10,874 nucleotides of DNA from Treponema sp. (GCA_031275535.1 JAISOR010000286.1:1-10874); one strand, 5' to 3'; positions 1 to 5,706 are shown, counted from the stretch's first letter. Program-made: numbers and translations. Notes: generated by a model from the sequence alone, not told the origin.

Positions 1-213
1 CAATTTATCCACCAACCCCGACTTTATGTTGGCCACCACCTTCGCCCACTGAAAAGAGGAGGAGTAGACCACACAGGGCCAAAAATCACCTACACATTTG
101 AGGTATACCTGTTGAGTGATCAACCCGGTAACCTGGATGATCTCCTTAGTAAAGGTTACGTCGATTGCTTTATACCGTTCATAATATGTTGTTATTTTTT
201 GACTAGTTACCAT
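1..213 (-). CDS. 5' part of a conserved, possibly PilZ-like protein (runs off left edge)
   Basis: An open minus-strand frame of 71 codons starts at the ATG at 211-213 and runs off the left edge, so the C-terminal part is missing. It is preceded directly by an in-frame TAG at 214-216, which fixes the start. The visible peptide starts MVTSQKITTYYERYKAID, then has a segment with VYLKCVGDFWPCVVYSSS followed by an AKVVANIKSG stretch. No signal peptide or membrane segment is visible. The pattern resembles, from memory, small Treponema proteins annotated with a PilZ (c-di-GMP binding) domain, but the diagnostic RxxxR and D/NxSxxG motifs are not in the visible part, so function is open. No Shine-Dalgarno precedes the ATG, while a near-perfect sigma70 promoter lies immediately upstream, implying an almost leaderless mRNA. 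Coding is likely; the family is a guess. Confidence 0.6.
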   Translation of the reverse strand, partial: MVTSQKITTYYERYKAIDVTFTKEIIQVTGLITQQVYLKCVGDFWPCVVYSSSFQWAKVVANIKSGLVDKL

Positions 214-223
214 CTATCTATTT

Positions 224-252
224 ACTATAAAGGGCTTTAGGGGATACGTCAA
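224..252 (-). promoter_or_regulatory. Near-consensus sigma70 promoter of the left-edge gene
   Basis: On the minus strand, TTGACG (247-252) and TATAGT (224-229) are separated by exactly 17 bases. Each hexamer matches consensus at 5 of 6 positions. The predicted start is near 217, only about 4 bases before the ATG at 213, so there is no room for a Shine-Dalgarno. Confidence 0.7.
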
Positions 253-291
253 TGAAGCCCTCATGAAAGGCCCGGCAAAGCATTTACTGCT

Positions 292-382
292 TATCCGGGA
301 TGTCCCCCTATGGATTTACACTGCCACCCCATCAAGGTTCTCTCCACCGTACCGGTGCATTTCTCCGGGGGTATCCCGGATA
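292..382. repeat. 91-bp element with long inverted-repeat ends (structured RNA or MITE-like)
   Basis: TATCCGGGAT (292-301) and CCCCC (304-308) are complementary to GGGGG (367-371) and ATCCCGGATA (373-382), giving a 15-bp stem with one small internal loop. Inside are two further hairpins: CACCG-TAC-CGGTG (345-357) and ATGG (310-313) with CCAT (329-332), so the whole could fold as a three-way junction. A hairpin AAGCA-TTTAC-TGCTT abuts it at 278-292. I do not recognise a known RNA or riboswitch family, and no U-tract terminator follows on either strand. It could equally be a small non-autonomous mobile repeat. Confidence 0.5.
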
Positions 383-395
383 CATACCAAGATAC

Positions 396-450
396 TGCCC
401 GGCTTTTCCTTATATGGGGGGAAGAGGGGGTCCCTCGTATAATCCGGGCA
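396..450. repeat. Second inverted repeat with inner hairpin
   Basis: TGCCCGG (396-402) is complementary to CCGGGCA (444-450). Within the loop lies a 5-bp hairpin, GAGGG (424-428) with CCCTC (432-436). It adjoins the 292-382 element, so the two may be parts of one structured RNA or one composite repeat. No protein or known RNA is recognised here. Apart from these structures and the purine repeat at 479-515, I see nothing else in the stretch between the left-edge promoter and the SRP RNA gene. Confidence 0.35.
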
Positions 451-478
451 CAATCGACAGATTTCTCCGCCCCGCGCG

Positions 479-515
479 ACACTTTCTTCACTTCACTCCC
501 CACACTTCTCTTCAC
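479..515 (-). repeat. Purine-rich dispersed repeat, copy A
   Basis: On the minus strand this begins GTGAAGAGAAGTG, continues with AGTGAAGTG and ends GAAAGTGT, almost free of pyrimidines other than T. The same order of words occurs on the plus strand at 3464-3498 upstream of pyrF. It sits directly after the U-tract of the SRP RNA terminator. Function is unknown. Confidence 0.55.
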
Positions 516-538
516 AAAAAAAGGCCCCGCAGCCAGGA
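516..538 (-). terminator. Intrinsic terminator at the 3' end of the SRP RNA
   Basis: Seven T residues on the minus strand (516-522) follow the 3' half of the RNA's own GC-rich closing helix (TCCTGGCT then GCGGGGCC), which pairs with the 5' end of the RNA near 633-646. The closing stem itself thus appears to serve as terminator stem. Confidence 0.7.
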
Positions 539-647
539 CAGACCGAAGTCTGATGCCACGGCGCAACGAACAACCGCTTACCGTTGCTTCCTTCCGAACC
601 TGGCGGGGTTAGGCGGCGTCCGTTCGCATGGTTCCTGGCTACAGGGT
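516..647 (-). ncRNA. ffs: 4.5S signal recognition particle RNA (small bacterial form)
   Basis: The RNA of the signal recognition particle; with Ffh it targets nascent membrane and secreted proteins to FtsY. The minus strand carries the family's hallmark apical domain: CAGGTTCGGAAGGAAGCA (583-602), with the GGAA tetraloop and the symmetric and asymmetric internal loops that bind the Ffh M domain. The flanking arms pair, GCCGCC with AAGCGG-type partners and then GCGAACGGAC with GTTGTTCGTTGC. The closing helix AGCCAGGA (633-640) with TCCTGGCT (531-538) is perfect. The ends are estimated from the promoter (start near 647) and the run of seven U (516-522), giving about 130 nt, typical for the Alu-less form. 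There is no sign of an Alu domain. It lies just downstream of pyrD but has its own promoter. Confidence 0.95.
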
Positions 648-653
648 AAGGGT

Positions 654-682
654 ATACTACAATGCTCCCCAGGGGGAGTCAA
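654..682 (-). promoter_or_regulatory. Promoter of the SRP RNA gene with a dyad in its spacer
   Basis: On the minus strand TTGACT (677-682) and TAGTAT (654-659) are 17 bases apart; the start is predicted near 647, matching the 5' end of the closing helix. Nearly the whole spacer is a perfect inverted repeat, CTCCCC-CT-GGGGAG (665-678), which reaches into the -35 box and could be an operator. The -35 lies 18 bases past the pyrD stop. Confidence 0.6.
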
Positions 683-700
683 CCGCCCCGGGCTTCAGTT

Positions 701-1678
701 TCAGGCCCCTCTAATGCTTAGATCCGCCAGGCGTAAAAATCCCTTCTTTTGCATATACGCCCCAATACCCTCCACGATTTCGATCATGGCCGGGGGATGG
801 GCAAAGGTGGCGGTCCCGACCTGAACGGCGGAGGCGCCGGCCAGGAGGAATTCCAGGGCGTCGGAGGCGGCGGCGATTCCTCCCATGCCGATAAGGGGGA
901 CCTCCACGGCCTCCCGGAGTTCCCAGACCATGCGAAGGGCGATGGGCCGTATGGCGGGCCCCGAAAGGCCGGCGCTGAGGTTTTGAAAAACCGGCTTTCC
1001 GGCCTCTATATCAATAGCCATGGCCTTAAAGGTATTTACCAAAGAAAGGGCGTCCGCCCCGGCCTCTACGCAGGAACGGGCCACCGCATTAAGATCCGGG
1101 GCGTTGGGGGAGAGTTTTACCACCAGGGGCTTGGGACAGACCTTCCGTACCGACCGGACCACCGGGGCGGCGGCTTCCGGGTCAAGGCCAAAGGACATAC
1201 CCCCGGCCTTGACGTTGGGACAGGAAATGTTGAGTTCTATCATATCGACCGAACTGGCGCCAAGCAGCCGGGCCCCTTGGGTGTATTCTTCCACGGTGGA
1301 ACCCGAAAGGTTGGCGATCACCACCGGGCCCAGTGCCCTAAGCGCGGGCAGCTCCTTTTCAAGGAAGACCGCGATTCCGGGATTTTCAAGGCCGATGGAA
1401 TTCATCAAGCCCGAGGGAGTCTCGTGGAGCCGCCGGCCCGGATTTCCCTGCCGAGGATGGAGGGTCAGGCCCTTGGTGCAGATCCCCCCCAGCCCGGCTA
1501 TGTCCAGGAACCCCTGGTATTCCCGGCCATAGCCAAAGGTCCCCGACGCGGCTATGACGGGGTTTTTAAACCGGACCCCGGCGATGGATACCGATAGATC
1601 CGGGCCGGGCCGGGACCGCCCGGCTCCCGGCAGATCCGGCGGTGGGGGGAAATTCCGAGGGGGCTCCGGCCTATTCAT
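701..1678 (-). CDS. pyrD: Dihydroorotate dehydrogenase B, catalytic subunit
   Basis: FMN subunit of the class 1B enzyme, oxidising dihydroorotate to orotate and passing electrons to PyrK. 325 residues. Class 1 motifs are intact in order: ASGTFGYG (44-51), TKG lysine (K69), MNSIGLENPG (92-101), NISCPN with the catalytic cysteine C153 that marks class 1 (serine in class 2), VKLSPN (187-192), LVNTF (213-217), GLSGP (237-241), LIGMGGI (262-268) and VQVGTA (285-290). I chose the ATG at 1676-1678. A much longer open frame extends upstream, but only as a shadow of pyrK. This start leaves about 26 Pro/Arg-rich residues before the usual N-terminus, longer than most homologues. The ATG lies inside the last codons of pyrK (ATGAATAG, 8-base overlap), so the two are translationally coupled, as expected for subunits of one complex. 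Confidence 0.96.
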   Translation of the reverse strand: MNRPEPPRNFPPPPDLPGAGRSRPGPDLSVSIAGVRFKNPVIAASGTFGYGREYQGFLDIAGLGGICTKGLTLHPRQGNPGRRLHETPSGLMNSIGLENPGIAVFLEKELPALRALGPVVIANLSGSTVEEYTQGARLLGASSVDMIELNISCPNVKAGGMSFGLDPEAAAPVVRSVRKVCPKPLVVKLSPNAPDLNAVARSCVEAGADALSLVNTFKAMAIDIEAGKPVFQNLSAGLSGPAIRPIALRMVWELREAVEVPLIGMGGIAAASDALEFLLAGASAVQVGTATFAHPPAMIEIVEGIGAYMQKKGFLRLADLSIRGA

Positions 1679-2447
1679 CAAAAAGAAACTCCCCCGCCCG
1701 AAAGATGGGGCCGTCGGCGCAGCAACGCCGGTTGCCTCCGGTGGTCCCGACGGTGCAGCCCAGGCAGGCCCCGACGCCGCAGGCCATACGCCGTTCCACG
1801 CTGATAAAACAGGGAACCCCCGCGTTTTTACAGGCCCCGGCCACCGCCTTGAGCATCGGCTCCGGGCCGCAGGCATAGACCGCGGAATATGCCGCCGGTT
1901 CCAGAAAGTCCGGTATCCGGCCCCGAAGACCGGCGCTGCCGTCCTCGGTGGCGATGACCAGGGACCGGGGCCGCAGTCCCTCCGGGCAGAAGGACCCGGT
2001 CTTGAACCCCGCATAGAAGTCAAAGGAGCCGGGCGCAAGTTCCGCCCCAAAGGCCGCCAGGGGGGCAATGCCGATACCGCCGCCAATCAGGGCCGGGGGG
2101 CCGCCGGCCCCTTCCCGTTCCGCAGCGGCCGTCATATCCGCCCAGGCGTTACCCAGGGGCCCGGTAAGCTCCGCCCTTTCTCCCCTTCCCAGGGCGGCCA
2201 GTTCCCCGGTTCCCCGGCCCCGCCGGGCGATAAGGAAACGGACCCGCGCGGAGTCCCAGCCAAAGACGCTGATGGGCCGGCCCAGGAGCGTCGATGTCCG
2301 GCATGGCCGGATAAGGAAAAACTGCCCCGCCCTGGGGGCCGGCCCGGGCCAGGCAAATTCAAGGCGGAATACTTCGTCATTAAGCGGGACATTGGCCTTG
2401 AGTTCGCAGGGGAAGCATCCTCCGGGAAGCGGGCCGGCGGGGGGCAT
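1671..2447 (-). CDS. pyrK: Dihydroorotate dehydrogenase B, electron transfer subunit
   Basis: FAD and [2Fe-2S] subunit of class 1B dihydroorotate dehydrogenase; it carries electrons from PyrD FMN to NAD+. 258 residues, the usual length. Visible features: an N-terminal ferredoxin-reductase-like FAD barrel with GRPIS (56-60) and GPLGN (96-100); the NAD-binding domain with GGGIGIAPL (122-130) and YACGPEPML (191-199); and a C-terminal iron-sulfur motif after ERRMACG with cysteines C223, C228, C231 and, after a short loop, C243 preceding ADGPIF. All four cluster ligands are present. The start ATG (2445-2447) shares one base with the pyrF stop (TGATG). The 3' end overlaps pyrD by 8 bases. Order pyrF-pyrK-pyrD resembles pyrimidine operons of Gram-positive bacteria, where pyrK also precedes pyrD. 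Confidence 0.96.
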   Translation of the reverse strand: MPPAGPLPGGCFPCELKANVPLNDEVFRLEFAWPGPAPRAGQFFLIRPCRTSTLLGRPISVFGWDSARVRFLIARRGRGTGELAALGRGERAELTGPLGNAWADMTAAAEREGAGGPPALIGGGIGIAPLAAFGAELAPGSFDFYAGFKTGSFCPEGLRPRSLVIATEDGSAGLRGRIPDFLEPAAYSAVYACGPEPMLKAVAGACKNAGVPCFISVERRMACGVGACLGCTVGTTGGNRRCCADGPIFRAGEFLFDE

Positions 2448-3367
2448 CAGGGGGTTCCCGGTAAGCCGGCGGCCTTGACCGCCGCTCCGATGGCGTCCCG
2501 CATCGCGGCCGATGCCCGCCGGGCCGCGGCCGCCGCAAAGGCCATATCCGCCGCCGCCCCCGCGGGTTCCCCGGAAGACCAGGCCCGGAGGATGGACCGG
2601 GAGGCATTCACCACCCCGCCGTTGCCCTCCGGGAGGAAGAGCGCCGCATCATCCGCGGCCCCCCCCTGGGCGCCATAGCCGGGAATAAGGAAAAAGAGGT
2701 TCCGCCGTTTTTTTCGGAGTTCCCGGGCCTCTTCCCGTTCCGGGCCGGACTTTGGGTCCGCGCCCGCCACCGCGCCAAAGGCCCCGTAACCGTATTTGCC
2801 GGGATACGCGGCGGCCAGTTCCGATAGCCGGTCCCCCACGGCGTCGTACAGGCGGCCCCCGGCCTTCAGTTCCTGGTACTCAAAATCCCGCATCCCCCGG
2901 TTGCTGGTCCGCATCAGTACAAAGGCCCCCTTCCCCCCGGTTTCCGCATAGGAAAGCCATGGTTCGATGGAATCCATCCCCATATAGGGGGAAAGGGTAA
3001 CAAAATCCGCTTCAAAATCCCCCTCAAAATGGGCCTGGGCGTAGCGGATGGCCGTATCGGCTATGTCCCCCCGTTTAATATCCGCAATGACCAGGCTTCC
3101 CCGTTCACGGATGTACCGCAGGGTTTTGGCGTAAACCGCCAGGCCCGCCAGGCCCAGGGCTTCATAATAGGCGATCTGAACCTTGAAACAGGCGGCAACA
3201 TCCGCCACCGCATCGATAAGGGCCGTGTTATAGGCCAGAACCGCTTCGGCATCCGAGGCGGCCCTAAGGCGTTCCGCGGGGGGAATATAATCCGCGGCGG
3301 TATCCAGGCCCACGCACACATGCCCCCTGGCGGCCACCGCTTCGTAGAGTTTATCCATATTATACAT
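2447..3367 (-). CDS. pyrF: Orotidine 5'-phosphate decarboxylase, long (type 2) form
   Basis: Converts OMP to UMP, the last step of the pathway. 306 residues, in the range of the long type 2 family rather than the roughly 230-residue type 1. The signature VIADIKRGDI is at 93-102, with catalytic D96, K98 and D101; the upstream FKVQ lysine is K62. TLSPYMG (124-130), LMRTSN (151-156) and a C-terminal FLIPGYGAQGG stretch for phosphate binding are all present. The frame stays open further upstream to 3562, but the ATG at 3365-3367 has a good GGAGGA ribosome site six bases ahead and begins the conserved sequence, so I use it. A promoter lies at 3423-3451, giving a leader of about 50 bases. It heads the pyrF-pyrK-pyrD block and is separated from pyrC by a plus-strand nuclease gene. 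Confidence 0.95.
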   Translation of the reverse strand: MYNMDKLYEAVAARGHVCVGLDTAADYIPPAERLRAASDAEAVLAYNTALIDAVADVAACFKVQIAYYEALGLAGLAVYAKTLRYIRERGSLVIADIKRGDIADTAIRYAQAHFEGDFEADFVTLSPYMGMDSIEPWLSYAETGGKGAFVLMRTSNRGMRDFEYQELKAGGRLYDAVGDRLSELAAAYPGKYGYGAFGAVAGADPKSGPEREEARELRKKRRNLFFLIPGYGAQGGAADDAALFLPEGNGGVVNASRSILRAWSSGEPAGAAADMAFAAAAARRASAAMRDAIGAAVKAAGLPGTP

Positions 3368-3422
3368 ACCGGGTCCTCCATGGAATACAACAGGATGCTC
3401 CCCCGACAAAAGGAACGAAGGA

Positions 3423-3451
3423 AGTATACTACCTGGGGCTGATGTCCACAA
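3423..3451 (-). promoter_or_regulatory. Likely promoter of pyrF-pyrK-pyrD
   Basis: On the minus strand TATACT (3423-3428, 5 of 6 consensus) lies 17 bases after TTGTGG (3446-3451, half matching). The nonamer GTAGTATAC overlapping the -10 also occurs at the SRP RNA promoter. The start is predicted near 3416. No attenuator-type terminator is seen between it and pyrF. Confidence 0.5.
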
Positions 3452-3463
3452 GGGACGGAGAGT

Positions 3464-3498
3464 GTGAAGAGGAGTGGAGAGTGAAGTGGGGAAAGGGT
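3464..3498 (+). repeat. Purine-rich dispersed repeat, copy B
   Basis: It begins GTGAAGAGGAGTG, continues AGTGAAGTG and ends GAAAGGGT. It matches copy A (479-515, minus strand) word by word with a few substitutions and a short length change. It lies in the 281-base divergent region between pyrF and the nuclease gene. Confidence 0.55.
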
Positions 3499-3514
3499 AG
3501 AGAGGTAAGAAAGT

Positions 3515-3572
3515 GTGAAAAATTTTCACGGCAATTAAAGCAAAACGCCGCTTTAATCCCATTATATTGGGA
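3515..3572. repeat. Two short dyads in the pyrF/nuclease divergent region
   Basis: GTGAAAA-A-TTTTCAC (3515-3529) is a perfect 7-bp dyad. TCCCA-TTATAT-TGGGA (3557-3572) is a 5-bp dyad around a TTATAT core. A third, CCGCC-GCTCAA-GGCGG, follows at 3577-3592. They could be operators for either divergent gene or the border of the purine repeat. No regulator is recognisable from the sequence. Confidence 0.35.
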
Positions 3573-3602
3573 AAGGCCGCCGCTCAAGGCGGGTCTTCTC
3601 TC

Positions 3603-3631
3603 TTGTCCGGTATTCCGGCATAGGATATATT
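3603..3631 (+). promoter_or_regulatory. Possible promoter of the nuclease gene
   Basis: TTGTCC (3603-3608) and TATATT (3626-3631) are 17 bases apart. The predicted start near 3638 falls within the AAGGAG ribosome site (3637-3642), giving an unusually short leader, so the assignment is tentative. Confidence 0.4.
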
Positions 3632-3648
3632 TTTACAAGGAGCCAGAT

Positions 3649-4287
3649 ATGGGAAACGAAACACGGATACGGGAGCCGCAGCGGGGCCTAACCTTCGAGG
3701 ATGTCTGGGCCGCGATCCAGGAAACCGACCGAATGCTCAAAGAAATGAGCGTGGAAGCCGACCGGCGCATAAAAGAGACCGATCGACAGATGAAAGAGAC
3801 CGACCGGAAAATGAAGGAAACAGACCGGAAGATGAAAGAAACGGACCGGAAGATGGGCGAATTGGGAAACCGGTTTGGGGAACTGGCCGAACATCTGGTG
3901 GCGCCGAGTATCCACGAAAAGTTCAACGCCCTGGGCTACCACTTCGACGCCGTTAGTCCCGGCGGAACCGAGATCAAAGATCCCGACAGCGAAACCTACG
4001 CGGAAATAGACATTCTGCTCCAGAATACCGAATACCTTGTGGCGGTGGAGATAAAATCGAAGCTCCGGGAAAAGGACGTGGACGCCCATATCAGGCGGCT
4101 GGAGATCTTTCGGCGCTGGTCGGACAAGCACGGGGACAAGCGGAAGATCCTCGGGGCGGTGGCGGGGGCCATCGTAAGCCGCGAGGTACGGCACTATGCC
4201 CTGCAAGCGGGTTTCTATGTGATTGTCCAAACCGGGGACACGGTCAAGATAGATATCCCCAAGGGCTTTGTCCCCGGAGAATGGTGA
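3649..4287 (+). CDS. Predicted PD-(D/E)XK nuclease with N-terminal heptad coiled coil (DUF3782-like)
   Basis: A 212-residue protein, the only confident plus-strand gene. The start ATG (3649-3651) follows AAGGAG with six bases spacing; a longer open frame from 3442 lacks such a site. Residues 16-75 are highly charged helix, including four near-identical heptads KETDR(K/Q)M at 42-69 with Met and Thr at 3/4 spacing, expected to form a coiled coil. The C-terminal part (76-212) has the restriction-endonuclease-like core: an acidic helix around E90, then AEIDIL with D121, a strand and VAVEIKSK with E134 and K136, i.e. the D-x(n)-E-x-K pattern. From recall this matches the DUF3782 or related uncharacterised nuclease families that occur in many copies in Treponema, cyanobacteria and thermophiles. 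Substrate and role are unknown. It sits antiparallel between pyrC and pyrF, which would otherwise be adjacent, so it looks like an insertion. Confidence 0.85.
   Translation: MGNETRIREPQRGLTFEDVWAAIQETDRMLKEMSVEADRRIKETDRQMKETDRKMKETDRKMKETDRKMGELGNRFGELAEHLVAPSIHEKFNALGYHFDAVSPGGTEIKDPDSETYAEIDILLQNTEYLVAVEIKSKLREKDVDAHIRRLEIFRRWSDKHGDKRKILGAVAGAIVSREVRHYALQAGFYVIVQTGDTVKIDIPKGFVPGEW
3772..3855 (+). repeat. Four tandem 21-bp repeats coding for KETDRKM heptads
   Basis: Four consecutive 21-base units each encode KETDR(K/Q)M. The units differ mostly at synonymous sites, so the peptide is more conserved than the DNA. The unit length of exactly three heptad turns' codons allows copy-number change without frameshift and changes only coiled-coil length. 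Confidence 0.85.
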
Positions 4288-4304
4288 AGGGTAGGTTTAC
4301 CCTT
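4287..4304. terminator. Dyad between the convergent nuclease and pyrC 3' ends
   Basis: AAGGGTA-GGTT-TACCCTT is a 7-bp stem with a 4-base loop. It spans both stop codons (TGA 4285-4287, plus; TAA 4297-4299, minus). No T-run follows on either strand, so it may be a weak or processed 3' end rather than a classical terminator. Confidence 0.35.
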
Positions 4305-5706
4305 CAAAAACAATCCGGCCCTGGTGAATGGTCAGGAGTATCTTGCCGGATAGGTCCCGGCCTATAAAGGGTGAATTCTTTCCCCGGGATCTAAAGGATT
4401 CCGGCCCGGGCTTCCAGGAGGCGCCGGGATCGGTAAGGATGAGATCGGCCCGGAGGCCCGGCGTGATCCGGCCCCGGTCGGTAAGTCCCAGGAGCCGGGC
4501 GGGCTTGGCGCTCATCAGGGAAGAAAGCCGGGACAGCGTAAGGCCGCCCTCCCGGACCAATTCGGTCCGGCAAACCGCAAAGCTCGTCTCAAGCCCCGTA
4601 AAGCCCGGCATACCCCCGGCCTTATCCGCCCCGGTGTGGGGGGCATGATCGGTGGCCAGGGCATCTACGGTTCCGTCCAGGACCCCGGCGACAATCGCCC
4701 GCCGGTCCTCCGCGGTCCGCAGGGGCGGATTGACCCGGCCCAGGGATTCGGCCCCCAGGGACCGGGCGTCCGCTTCGGTCAGGGCTATATGGTGGGGGGC
4801 GGCCTCGCAGGTAAGGCGGAACCCGGCGGAAAGATCCGCGCCGGGGGAAGGCTGAGGGGAGGGCTCCTGCGGCCCGGAAACCGCCCCCTCCCCCTTAGCC
4901 CGGCGGATCATGTCCAGGGCTTCCCTGGTGGACACATGGGCAATGTGGACATGGCAGCCCTCTTTTTGCCCCAGTTTGATGGCCCGCCGGGTGGCCGTGT
5001 TTTCTTCAATCCGGCTCCAAACCTCCCGGGGTTTGCCGGCCTTCCTGGCCGCTTCCGCCTCCGCCCCACCGGCGTCGCAGTGGCAGGAAACGGGGATGCC
5101 CAAACGGCGGGCCTCGGCAAAGGCCGCCCGGAAGAGGGTGTCGTCGGCCAGGTCTTTGCCGTCCTCGGAAAGCATCCGGGGGATATAGGGGGAAGCGGCG
5201 GAAGGGGCGCCCCGCCGCAGGGTGGTGATAGCGGAGAGTTCCCGGCCTTCCATGTTCCGGGTCAGGGCCAGCACGGGGTATAGGTCAATAAGCCCCAAAG
5301 AGCGGGCCCGGTCCCGCAGGAGCGCGGCGGCTTCGGGGGTGTCGATCACCGGCCTGGTATTGGCCATGCAGACCACCGTGCCGTAACCCCCGGCAACCGC
5401 GGCCAGGGATGCGGACTCCAGGGTTTCCTTTTCGGGAAAACCGGGGTCCCTGAAATGGGCATGGAGATCAACCAGGGCGGGCATAAGCACCGGGAGCCTT
5501 CCCCCCGGCAGCGCGTAGTGGCGGCCGTCTATGATGCGGGCCGCGCCGTGGGCCGCGTCTGCGGCGGCGCCACAGGCGAGAGCATCCAGCCGGGCGGTCC
5601 CGTCCTGGGGGATAAGCCCGGTAATCAGGCCATCCTCTATGATCACCGCCCCGGGCATATCCGCCTCTTCATCCACGACGCGGACATTGAGGACTATGGT
5701 TTTCAC
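4297..5706 (-). CDS. pyrC: Dihydroorotase, class I
   Basis: Cyclises carbamoyl-aspartate to dihydroorotate. 469 residues, longer than the roughly 430 usual for this amidohydrolase class. Metal ligands are visible: [10 protein letters not shown] (H82, H84), LSEDG (D182), CHCD (H209), HIAHVST (H257) and LATDHAPH (D353). Substrate residues are in the HFRDPG arginine, MANTRPVID (114-122) and RVNPPLR (324-330). The extra length comes from an Ala-rich bulge near 45-57 and an inserted EPSPQPSPG segment (about 271-294) in the loop before the CEAAPHH motif. The start is a GTG (5704-5706) inside the pyrI stop (GTGA, 4-base overlap), so translation is coupled. It ends facing the nuclease gene with only 9 bases between stops. 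Confidence 0.95.
   Translation of the reverse strand: MKTIVLNVRVVDEEADMPGAVIIEDGLITGLIPQDGTARLDALACGAAADAAHGAARIIDGRHYALPGGRLPVLMPALVDLHAHFRDPGFPEKETLESASLAAVAGGYGTVVCMANTRPVIDTPEAAALLRDRARSLGLIDLYPVLALTRNMEGRELSAITTLRRGAPSAASPYIPRMLSEDGKDLADDTLFRAAFAEARRLGIPVSCHCDAGGAEAEAARKAGKPREVWSRIEENTATRRAIKLGQKEGCHVHIAHVSTREALDMIRRAKGEGAVSGPQEPSPQPSPGADLSAGFRLTCEAAPHHIALTEADARSLGAESLGRVNPPLRTAEDRRAIVAGVLDGTVDALATDHAPHTGADKAGGMPGFTGLETSFAVCRTELVREGGLTLSRLSSLMSAKPARLLGLTDRGRITPGLRADLILTDPGASWKPGPESFRSRGKNSPFIGRDLSGKILLTIHQGRIVFEG
4850..4900 (-). repeat. Palindromic REP-like insertion inside pyrC
   Basis: GGCTGAGGGGAGGG (4850-4863) is complementary, with a one-base bulge, to CCCTCCCCCTTAGCC-type sequence (4886-4900). 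The element is in frame and encodes the low-complexity peptide with PSPQPSP that interrupts the dihydroorotase between RRA and [12 protein letters not shown]. Its GC-rich imperfect palindrome is typical of REP or MITE-like repeats that enter coding genes without breaking them. Confidence 0.5.

Noticed and set aside
260..460. tRNA, tmRNA or RNase P RNA in the left spacer
   Set aside because: No T-arm motif, no tmRNA tag frame and no RNase P P4 sequences were found, although the region is structured.
291..566. 91-codon minus-strand frame
   Set aside because: It overlaps the 3' part of the SRP RNA gene and strong inverted repeats, has no ribosome site and no recognisable protein family.
300..824. 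174-codon plus-strand frame
   Set aside because: It runs antisense through the SRP RNA gene into pyrD; composition is that of a shadow frame.
1679..2086. Upstream extension of pyrD to 2086
   Set aside because: It is a shadow of pyrK in another frame and unrelated to PyrD proteins.
3368..3562. Upstream start of pyrF at 3562
   Set aside because: The extension covers the promoter and purine repeat, is unlike the family and lacks a ribosome site; the ATG at 3367 has GGAGGA.
3772..3855. CRISPR array
   Set aside because: The 21-bp units are contiguous with no spacers and encode heptads in frame within a gene.
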